Shown here in pieces: positions 54,111 through 64,000 of a DNA stretch of 64,000 bases. Numbering within the stretch: the stretch's first letter is position 1; every line of letters begins with the position of its first letter. Position numbers and translations under genes: made by a program. Source of the DNA: Congeria kusceri (lineage: Eukaryota; Mollusca; Bivalvia; Myida; Dreissenidae); assembly GCA_027627225.1 (NCBI GenBank), contig CM051029.1:12808023-12872022 (forward strand), in the 5' to 3' direction. The notes below the pieces were generated by a model. The model had not been told where the DNA came from, did not search any database, and saw only the letters and a list, made by a program, of their open reading frames with translations.

Positions 54111-55390
54111 TGACATTTGACCTTTAAATGTGACATTGACCTTGGACCTAGGCACCTGGTGCTTGGACGCGACATATCAAATCATGATGGTGATCATTTA
54201 AAACAACTTACATTGTATTTAGAAATCTCTCCTGGCTGTCAAAATTATCTTTGGACAAACATTTGACCTTGAATTATGACCTTGGCCATGACCCTAGGGA
54301 AGTAGTTCTTGCATGTGACATAACGTCTCATGAGTTTGCATAATATCACTTCTTGGAAACAAATATGCTCAGGACAAAGTTTATGAATTTGTTTATACTA
54401 TTTAACCGCAAAGTGTGACCCTGACCTTGGATCTAGAGACCTGGTTCCTATACGCGACCCATCTTCTCATGATAGTACCTCCATGCATGAAAATATTAGG
54501 TTTTGAATATATATTTGACCTTGAGATTAAATATGACCATGACCTTGGACAAAATGACTTGGGCCTTGTGCATGACACAATGTCTCATAAAGCTTATCTC
54601 TTCTGAAATGTTTTTTTTGGAGAATCCTTCCGTGATGGACAACTATATGATCCAATATTTTTTTATTTATTTGACCTTTGACCGTGTTATTCAACAAAGG
54701 GACCTGGTTTTGCATGTGAGACACCGTCTTACAATGCTAATCACTTTTAACAAGTTATAAATCCGTCGTTGCTGGACAAAGATATGCTCCGGACAATGTG
54801 TTCAGGATTGATTTCTTATATTTGAATTCTGACCTTAAATTTTGACCTTGACCTTAAACCTAGGGACATGGTTTTTGCGCGTGACATTCCTTATCACCAT
54901 GCGTGTCACTTATGCCAAGATATTTGAAAATTGAAAATTCATCCATGCTGGACACACAAAGATATGCCCGAGAAACAGGATTGATTTCTTATATTTGACA
55001 TATGACCTTGACTTGTGAACTTGATCTTTATCCTAAGGACCTTGTTCTTGCGCGCGACACACCATCTAACAATGCTTTCAATTGTATTTGAAAATCCATC
55101 CATACTGAACAAGCTATGCTCCCGGATAAAATGTTAAAGCTTGATTAAGGCTTGATGTTCTTATATTTGACCATTGACCTTAAATTGTGACCTTGACCTT
55201 GGACCTAGGGATCTGGTTCTTCCGCGTGGCACTTTGTCTTAATATGCTTGTCACTTCTGCCAAGTTATTTGAAAATCCAACCATGCTGGACAAAGTTATG
55301 CTGCAGACAAGCATTTTTAGCCCAAAATTTGCAGTTTTCACCATTTTGGCGGCCATCTTGTCCACCATATTGTTTTTACAGAAATGCTAA
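54110..55390. repeat. Degenerate ~155-bp tandem array with TGACCTTGACC core
   Basis: About eight copies; cores tgaccttgaccttggaccta or variants at about 54130, 54272, 54417, 54538, 54680, 54846, 55019 and 55190, with cctggttcttgcgcgtgaca and gaaaatccatccatgctgga in between. The core repeats TGACC half-sites of the kind bound by nuclear receptors. Open frames within it (MTLTLDLGTW type) are not genes. Confidence 0.88.
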
Positions 55391-55509
55391 ATGATGACAG
55401 GGTGTCATCACGTGGATTCGTGAATAACAATGTCTTAGCTACCTAAAAATGCAATAACATTTTGTATGTAAGCATTTGCACGGTTATCTGAAAATTTGAT
55501 GTTCATCTG

Positions 55510-55575
55510 CTGGAATATTAGTAGAATCAGTAGTAGTAGTAGCAGCAGCAACAATAGTAGTAGTTGTAGTGGTAA
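55510..55575. repeat. AGT/AGC trinucleotide microsatellite
   Basis: Short interrupted run (tagtagtagtagcagcagca). Confidence 0.85.
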
Positions 55576-55859
55576 AAGTAGTTAGTTTTAGTTAGACATC
55601 TACATTAAACATCCTATATATATACAATCTTTAAAAAAATGGGTAAATTCGCTTGATTCATGAACGATAATGCACTTATCCTTGGTATGACTAACAAGAC
55701 TAATACGGCACACAATACTCGATTAGCACTAGAGGGTCCGGCGTTGGGGTTGGGAGGGGCGCCCACTTCCCCGTCCTGACAACCTACCTATTTTTTAGTA
55801 AAAAGAGGCGTTTGCAAAACAGGTATGCCCCCTCTATATTACAATCAATATTTAAAATA

Positions 55860-56205
55860 TCAAGTTTGGTGAAGGTTCGATAAAAACTGTTGGACTAAGA
55901 ATGTGAAACGGCTAAAAAGGCAAATATTGGGCTAATAATCCAACTTGCCCAAGATATTATACCCTCAAACAATTTAATGAAGTTCGGTGAAGTACGGATG
56001 AAAACTGAGCGGACGTGGCTGAAAAGCAAATTTTATATAAGTCAAGGGCCGTAACTCAGACATTTTTTGTGCGATTTGAACTATTATCGCATTTGGCCCT
56101 GAAAGTATGCCCGCACAAATTTTCATGAAGTTTGGTGGCGATCGGATGAAAACTGTTAGACTAAGAGAGCGGAAACGAAAACGGTTACTGACCGACCGAC
56201 CGATA
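55860..56205. repeat. Degenerate tandem fragment, about three ~130-bp units
   Basis: aagtttggtgaaggttcgat, aagttcggtgaagtacggat and aagtttggtggcgatcggat, each followed by aaaact, recur at about 55863, 55980 and 56126. It ends in gaccgaccgaccgata. I recall similar modules in many bivalve repeats. Confidence 0.75.
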
Positions 56206-56724
56206 CTAGATTGTTCTTACCTCGTAAAGAATACTCGCTATTCATTGGTTTAACTGGGTCACTTGCTGACTGTATATTATTCCATACTATGTCAGTAAGA
56301 GTCAATATCTAGTCAGTAAAATCATTACCTTAAAATAAACATAAACTGAGGTCACGACAATTACAAGATGACGTCATTAAATGCAGTATAGCTAAGTGTT
56401 ATGGATGTTATTTCGTTAATGCGGGCGTGATGAGGGGAAACATAATTGTACTCACTAAGATAAATTCGTTTTATGGCTTCTTACTGATACGCTCTCGTCA
56501 AATATTAATGTACTGACCCTGCATCACACCGTACAGGGTCAGTAAAAAGTCATGTAACTAATAATATTTGTGACATGACGTCATTGTCGCGCGCTATGTA
56601 CATTCGTAACAAAGCAAGTCCGAGAATTGGATGAATTCTAGCATTGGTGTCACATACATTAGTTGTATTCATATATGTATTATGTATAAGGCATTGATGT
56701 ATAGTGAATAACTGGCTACTTCCA
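56206..56724. other. Non-coding interval
   Basis: No exon recognised; two related phrases containing actgaccctgcatcacaccg and cagtaaaa lie here. Confidence 0.45.
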
Positions 56725-57770
56725 GGTCTTTTGTAATATATCAGGCGAGGCTTAGAATAATGAAACGGCGAGGCTTGCCGGAAATTTCTAGAATTAGCAG
56801 CAAACGCGCTGATTTTATTATATTTAAAAACTAAGAGCAGCTCTAATTTTGCTGTGCCGGCTTGTACACGTTCACGTACATGTAGTTAGATTTCAAAATG
56901 TTGACTGGAAATTATCTTATTATTAACACTTTTAATGATAAATGATTTGTTTTCACTACGAATACATATACTGCACACAGGCTCATTCATATAAATTCAA
57001 AAATGCACACTGAAATTGACTTCAACGATCAATTTCATCGGAGACCACGTCACCGAATTGTTTGGAGACGCCAGTTTGGAGTTGTATATTGAAATTGACA
57101 TTTTTAAGTTCGTGTCAGTATTCACATTAGCGTGTTCAATATTTGGTAAATGCACACTGAAATTGATTTCGAAGGTCATTTTTATCGGAGAACTCACGTC
57201 ACCAAATTGTTTGGAGACTCCATTTTGAAGTTGTGTATTGGACATGACATTTAGATCGTGTCAATATTGACTAAAGCGTGTTTATTTTTTTGTAAAAATG
57301 TTTTAGGCTCAACATAAACCGATTCTGTGTAGTGAATATAGTGCATTTATTTGGAATTTATTAAAATAATTGTATATGGATCATTTATTGTTCTATTGAT
57401 GACGTCTTAACACTAACAAAGTGCCCGTTTATGTAAATATTAAACCATACGTTTTTGTTATTTATGACGATTAAACATAACAAACAGTATGCGTTATTGG
57501 TATCAAATCGTTTGCTTTGTTGAATCTGATTCATTTTCTGAATCACTGAAACTGTTGAGTTTATAGTTGATTCAGAGTAATATGACGTACATCCAATCAT
57601 TGACTGACATAAATGCTAGCTACCTGATATAAAAAAATATATGTATCAGGCAGCTTTGAATCAGGCCGATTTCAGCATAGTGGTATGATATATAGAGAAT
57701 ATATGGTTGGTGACATTTTATATCATGTGTTATCAGGCGAGTCCGATATGGCGTATGAAAAGGCGAGGCT
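56725..57770. repeat. Dispersed repeat copy 2, with internal duplication
   Basis: Longer relative of 45985-46445. It begins with taatatatcaggcgaggctt and ends with agcatagtggtatgatatat, after which gttatcaggcgagtc starts another partial unit. A ~147-bp internal tandem duplication lies at about 57002-57290 (tgcacactgaaattga ... ttgtttggagac). No transposase frame. Confidence 0.8.
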
Positions 57771-60700
57771 TTTCTATTTATTATGCCAATTTTCTGCAAT
57801 GTTGTTTTCATAAAAAAATATCGCAAACACTTAGCATTTTACAGTACAACACAATTATGCAAAATAGACAGCATGGTGACGTCTACTTGCGTCGATGCAA
57901 TGTTACGCATGAAAATTAGTTATAGATAAATCATCAACATTTTAACACACATTTTATCTATACGCAAAACATGTAAGGATAAATTGTGACTCATTGTAAT
58001 AGTGAACACAATACACTTACATCATTCACATCATTTTTTCTAAAATCACACACAATAAGTCAACTGCAGTTGACATGAACGATTTTTCAAAAGTTTATGT
58101 GTTTTATGTGAACATTCAACAACGTAGATCTAACAAAAAACAACAACCGCGGATTTCAATGTAAAAATGTTGGGATATTGAAGATTGCTCTGAAAAACTA
58201 TCCCCCACGTGTGATGTCAAAGTAGGTGGGGAACGCAACTTGAGCATTCAGAGATGCAGCCTGCTGTTTTGGTGATGTGGGCTCGCATGGTATATTTTGT
58301 GCTGCAAAATATTCGAAGGACAACGACGTGTACAAGAAAGCGTCTGTATCATGTGCTTCCTAGTAGTCAGCAGTTGGTGAGTGTCCTGGTAATACCAGCT
58401 TGAGACTTAAGTGCACAATATCCTTTTACTTGGCCTTTCTTGTTCCATAAACATTTTAGAGCCAAATATTTTAATATTTATATAACCAATTGAATCATGT
58501 ATGCACATATGTTGTTTTGGTTAATGTAATTGTAAGTTTTTTTTCAAAAAGAGACTGAATTTCTTTAATATTTTCAGGTTTACAGCCAGTGAAAGCAACG
58601 AATTGGCGTGTGAAAGTTGTTACAACAGAACAATTATTGATGTGAAATTTTAGACACTTTCTAGTGGACATGTCTTACTGTATCAATATGCAGATTATCT
58701 TTCTATAAGTTCCAAACTGCATTTAAGTATTAATTTCTTTTTAATTGAATAATTTCTTGCCCACCATCATTTTTTTTGTCAATACCATATTTTTCTATTG
58801 GTTGTGCATCATTTCCTTTATTTTCTTTTCCTAATTCATTTTCACTTAAACCTATTGTTTTAATTGTGAAAGCCATTTCTTAAACCTGTTTTGTTTACTT
58901 TTACTTTTCATTTCAAATTGTGATTGTTAAAGTGTTACCTGACTAGATTGTTTGATTTCTTATGATTAGAATATTCAAATTTAAGTTTATATTTAAAATA
59001 ACTGCTCTTAATAGCAATTTCCTAAAACATTGCATTGATATTGAAGTGACACAAAAATATGATTTTAGTAGTAATTTTTGTAAGACATACACCTACACTG
59101 TACTGTAACAACAACAATGGTTTCCCTGAACCTATGTGATGGTGTATAGGTAGTGACTTATAATTAGCTTCTTTGCAGTTCGTTTTAATTTTTTATACAA
59201 TTTATGGTCTGAGTGATTTGGTTTGATAGTATTCGCCATTTGTTCTGTATAGATAAAATAAACAGGCAAAAATGTTACCAAATTCTTTCATGAATTTCAA
59301 TTTATGTGATACCTGATTGTACATGTTTTAGCTTTTAAAAATATCAGCTTTTAAAGATTGTATGGACAGGTGTTTATGTGCTTTACATGAATGTTTTTGC
59401 AAAATGTTTTGTTGTCGTAATAACATATTTCTTGATAATGTTTGAATGCTTTGTTGCAGTAAATTATATTTTGTGATTTAAAATGTTATCATTGTATAGA
59501 TACATTCGTTGTTTACATTTGAACGACGTAAGCGACATTCCATGCCTACAAAAAGTAGTTCCGAGATGTGGGTGGGACTAAAGAGTCATTGCACGTGCCA
59601 CAGTAGAATGATTTTCGTTAATGTGGGCGGAGCTAACAAGTGTTTTCAGTCAGTGACATGATATTACAGAAAATGCGAGGAGTTAATTTGTGTTATCGGT
59701 TAGTGGTATAATAACGCTTAAAAATATTTCTCATCGTCATCAACGTTAAAGGGATTTTTAACCAGATAGTGACTTTTTATGCACAGTCCAGGTGCTCAAC
59801 GTATATCGGCATAAAAGTTAATAAAATGACATAAATATATACGATAACAACTATATGACCCCTAAAAATAAGCATTTGCTTGTTAAGTTACCCATTCACG
59901 TTACGAATCTTAGCCGTACAATGGGCCTTTTCAAATTAGAAATACCGCGGATTTCCCGTTCTAACAATATAACAAGTCATTTGATATTTCCGCGCAAAAA
60001 TAAACACACCAAATATTAAAGTCATTTCGTGTCCTAGTAGCCCATAAAATGACTTGATTTCCTATGCATAATATTTACACGGAGAAATCCTGTCATTGTG
60101 GTCAGTAATGTATTTTAATGTCATGAGTCGTCTAATAAACCTATGCTAGTGTGGTATCAAGATTGAATAAAGACATTGAGAAAACATAGGCAATTATAAA
60201 TAAAGTCACACTGTTTACTGTGCAAATTTACTTACAAGTGGTCAGAAACGAACCAATTTATTTTGAGTTTGTAAATTGTTGAGTGTATTATATATTTCAA
60301 ACTTCAAATAATGTCCAACATGTTTCAAAGACGGCCTTCAAAATGACTTGTCCAGTTTATGACAATTTATATTACTGTTCGAAGTACAGCTTTTTATAAA
60401 AAGCATGGGACTTGTGCAAATTACCACTGGATTTTCATTAATAAACTGACATTTATCTATAATACTTACCATTTCGAATTCGACACTGAAACAACTGCGC
60501 ATGCGCCAGTCGCGCGTAGGATAATCATGTAATGATCGTGATAAATATAAACACTTTATTAATAGTTTTACCTGGTAGACATACCCATTATGGAAAATAT
60601 TGAAAATATGACAAGATGTCATCATTTTTCAAGCGATGTAATGTATCCGTAATATTGTTTAAATCAATATAATGCACCAATGTCGATATTTTACGATATT

Positions 60701-63517
60701 TTGAAAGTTTTCTTTCTTTCGTGATAATGTATCATCTGGTTGACCATCCCATTAAGGCTCTAACCACAAAAGCACCCATTTTTGTCCAGAACATTTTATA
60801 CAAATATGCACTAAAACTAGAACTACCAGGGCCTTTGCTATTCGATATAGGTTTTAAAACTGCTGAAGCTTATTTTATAGTTATATAACCTTCAATTGAA
60901 TTTGACTCATTCTGGTTTAATTTTGGACAAATTATTATATTAACAAATATGTTAAAATCTTCACTACTACATTCACATTTTTGCTTATAAAATGACTGAT
61001 AATAATATGTAGCTATTGTGTTAAGGATATGTTTTTGGTCAGTTATTTCATTACCTTCTTCATTTTTTTATTTATATATTGTTGTGTAAATGCATTGTTG
61101 TTTTTTTATAAACCACACAAATATTTGGAAGGTTTTTCACCTTTTCTACGCCAAGTAAAACTTCTTTTGCTTGAGTAATGTTCTCTGAAGGGATCTACAT
61201 AATTATGACAATTTATAAGTTCTGATACTTTATTTCAAGGCGTGGGTTATTAATATGTTTATAATTAAAATAATCTAATTCGAGATATATAAATATATTT
61301 AAATAATCGCTTAAGATACAAGACTCATTATCAACTCTTTAAATAGTTTCAAAGATATCAGTAACAAATGAAGGTGTATCAATATTCGGCCCATATAAAG
61401 TAAGCAAAGTAAAGCGATTGTCACAGAGATATCGAGTGCAAGCTACATGTATATTTTTTGTAGTCGGTGCAACTTGAAATAAAAATCCCCGTTCCCCTAG
61501 AATTTGCTGAAACATAACTTGAAAAACATGCATACCCCCATTCAAAATAATAGTGTAATACATATCAGGGGTGAAATGTGTGCCTTGCAGCAGGCAGCAA
61601 TATACGCATTATAGATATATATGTATATGTGACCTGTGCTACAAAGTTGGGTCCTATGGATGCAAAATCATATTTTCGTTGTTTTTTTTTCATTTTCATT
61701 TAGTACCATCTTTAAGAAATAAAACACTGAAAACATTATGTTTCTACCATTTTCAAGTTTAGAGATATTGCCAGAAACGTAATACCACCGTATAATACAA
61801 AATGTCAAATTTTGTGCAAAAAATACCAACAAAAAAGTACACTTTATATTACTTAAATTGATATACAAACATTACACAATGAAAACACTATTATCAAAGA
61901 CTATACTACAGTTTTATACAATAAATAGTTATTTTTCATTTTTATCATCACACTGTCACAAACAATGTTTCAAAACACAGTTTCTATGGTAACCAAATCA
62001 GAAAATTAGTTATTCAGATTAAAAACTGAGTGCACATTACCAATTTCAATTATTTTACCAAATTCTTGTTGAACACATATTTGAATATTAGCATCTTATT
62101 TGGAAGCGTATAAAAGTACATTTTTTGTGATAATTGCACTGCCATGAAATTTCTTTAGAAACCTGTTGGAATCAATGTACATGTATGTTTGTTTAAGAAT
62201 AATAAACTGTGTTACTTATATGATATCCATAATATTTGTTTCTTTTGGCCAATATACTTCTTTATAATGTGCACACTACAGCTGATGCATTATAGATTCG
62301 TTTCATCAAATGTACACATTGTTAAAGACAGTAACTGTCTCCAATGCAACAGCATATTAGAAGCTAATGGGGTAGTATTACAAACTAACATGCAACAATG
62401 ATTTAAGTAATGCATTTCACATGTGTTTATAAAAACAACCTTTATAGTTTTAGCACGCACACTATTATTGTTTGATTGAATATTAAACACATGAACACAA
62501 TTAATAATATAATTTTGTGTTACTTACATCCCTAAACGTACCGTTGGTTAAAAAACCAAACAAAACGTTACAGAGGATATTTGTTGATTTCGATGTAGTA
62601 TCATTTATTCAAACTTGACAAAACTAGAACAATTACCCATCGCATAATACATAAACATTTTAGTTTTTAAGAAAAAAAAGGGTAACTAAATATTCATCGT
62701 TACAAAAAAAAACACTAAAACTTATCCAATGTAAGAATACTTATGTTTTGTCCACATTAAAGCAAGATACATGTAATAGAGTATAATCAGATAATGGTAA
62801 ATGTACTGGGCCAGTATTCAAAAATGTCCGAAGGAAAATCTTAAATGGTATTTATGTGTTATATAGGTGTTAATTATTTCTGTTTACAAAATCGTAGAAT
62901 ACTAATTACATAAGCAATGTTTACTAGTTAAAAACATTTAAATGTAAACAGACTTCTTCATGAAACATCCATAGACTTAAGGAATTTTGTGATATAAAAA
63001 ATCTTAGGTTTTCCCTATAGAGCTTTGTAAATAGGGCCTTGATCAACTTAAAACAAATTTTATAGCTTTTGTTAAGTTAAAAGTTATGGAAAAACGCATT
63101 CTTTTGTCCAGTTATGATCAAACATTATTGAACGTGTACACATTAAAACATTTAACATGTTTATTTTTGTCTTTGATGACCCCATTTAGGAACTAGAGGT
63201 TATTGGCAGGTTAGCAACAGTTGTACGACAAAACTGTCAGATTTCATCATGGAGATACCACAGCGTTTCCTTCAACATATATATTTAAAATAGCAATTTT
63301 AAGATAGAGTATCAAACAAACGAATATATTCAGTTAAATACATTAGGCTTTGGAAATTTTTTTTACTCAATGTGGAAAATGTGCACATTCAGTTCTGGAA
63401 AACTACTAGTCACTCATTTGTTCCATGTTAATAAAATTAAATCGTCAAAGTGTAAAAGAAAATAACATGTGAATGGTAGATGAATTATGTAAAAGCATTT
63501 TAAGGCAGAATACTTAC
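57771..63517. other. Long non-coding interval
   Basis: About 5.7 kb without a convincing exon. A GC-rich palindromic word tgcgcatgcgcc at 60495-60506 resembles an NRF1 site and lies next to ATG-gtaagt on the minus strand, but no downstream exon was found. A fold-back fragment (acagaggatatttgttgatt) lies at 62571-62610. Confidence 0.5.
62568..62612. repeat. Fold-back element end fragment
   Basis: cagaggatatttgttgattt followed by cgatgtagtatcatttattc resembles the end of the 25950-26965 palindrome. Confidence 0.5.
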
Positions 63518-63712
63518 CAGTAAATTTTCTACACACAGCATACGCCAGGGCAGTACTATCCTTATTCTGTCCATCACTGTTGTTGAAGTGGAATTGAGCA
63601 TACCTCTCACAAAGACCATAGTATGTAAGGTCGTGGCGGAGAAAGCTTATAGCTGGGTGATCCCCTTTTCCTGGCGCCAAGCCTTCATATGCAAGATAAA
63701 TTACTTGCTTCT
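63518..63712 (-). CDS. Internal exon of a GQNK-motif protein (DUF7869-like?)
   Basis: 195 bp between a tgcttttag acceptor and a gtaagt donor; 65 codons, no stop. Reads KQVIYLAYEGLAPGKGDHPA, LRHDLTYYGLCERYAQFHFN, then NSDGQNKDSTALAYAVCRKF and TG. The D-x-GQNK-x(n)-YxxxRxxTG pattern recalls the LHADNCSGQNKN box of a large invertebrate family (DUF7869, transposase-like). Recognition is from memory and moderate. The gene continues beyond the right edge of the window, upstream on the minus strand, or its other exons were not found. Confidence 0.5.
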
Positions 63713-64000
63713 CTAAAAGCAAATAAAACAAATACAGTTTTTGCTGTTGCATCACAGACACCTTCTTTCTGGTAGATTCAGCCAACCTAACAGTTGTCTG
63801 AACAGTGAACATTACATTAACCTATTTCTAAACACATCACATATCAAAATTGTGTACAACATTTTGATGAAAAAAATTGCAACAAAACAAAATATCAACA
63901 AGTTCAATTTTAATTATTGTTTTTTATGTATTCATGTTAGGATCAAATATTATTTCAAGTAGTAAAAATTCCTTAAGACATTTGAATTGTCAGATATTTT

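Noticed and set aside
60460..60510. NRF1-like tgcgcatgcgcc beside ATG-gtaagt on the minus strand, a possible promoter and first exon
   Set aside because: No matching downstream exon was found in 56-60 kb, so it is mentioned only in the interval note.

Overview
This is a window of eukaryotic, AT-rich, intron-rich animal DNA, most likely from a bivalve mollusc and probably a heterodont. The grounds are long gene-poor stretches, GT-AG exons on both strands, DIRS-order and Crypton-type tyrosine-recombinase elements, a short palindromic element with the core attagcctgtgcggactgcac, and several degenerate tandem arrays with periods near 150 bp that I recall as common in bivalve assemblies. The taxon is an inference from memory, not a database result. 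There are no operons, no CRISPR arrays and no recognisable tRNA or rRNA genes.

Layout. 1-2.4 kb: non-coding with a minisatellite. 2.4-7.5 kb: a young, nearly complete DIRS-order retrotransposon with split direct repeats (A1-gag-pol-YR-B1-A2-B2), carrying one frameshift in reverse transcriptase and a likely intron holding a 31-bp minisatellite. 10.1-14.5 kb, minus strand: a decayed immunoglobulin-receptor copy that keeps an intact V-like first exon and relics of a tyrosine-rich tail, with a decayed Crypton/DUF3504 element (11.6-13.2 kb) inside it. 15.5-18.2 kb: a second, much older DIRS-like element. 18.2-38.9 kb: gene desert with a ~1 kb nested palindrome, a palindromic MITE-like element, tetranucleotide repeats and a ~155-bp satellite. 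38.96-48.22 kb, minus strand: the main gene. Its exon phases close perfectly into a 1,148-residue receptor with a signal peptide, 9 Ig-like domains, one FN3 domain, a transmembrane exon present in two versions, and a cytoplasmic tail with an ITAM-spaced YxxL-x7-YxxI pair and a terminal YVNM. 48.6-50.7 kb, plus strand: a small divergent head-to-head gene with one Ig-like exon, a Thr/Ser stalk and alternative transmembrane exons. 51-57.8 kb: satellite arrays and dispersed repeats. 57.8-64 kb: mostly empty, ending with one exon of a GQNK-motif protein on the minus strand.

How it works together. The coding interest is a small cluster of related Ig-superfamily surface receptors: one intact long receptor, one degraded copy of its two ends, and one divergent short receptor sharing the same promoter region. 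The intact tail combines a putative Syk-type docking pair with a PI3K/Grb2-type YxNM site. Alternative transmembrane exons could switch between signalling and tail-less forms. Nonsense codons in the degraded copy fall exactly inside its ITAM spacer. This looks like an expanding, decaying immune-type or adhesion receptor family in a transposon-rich region.
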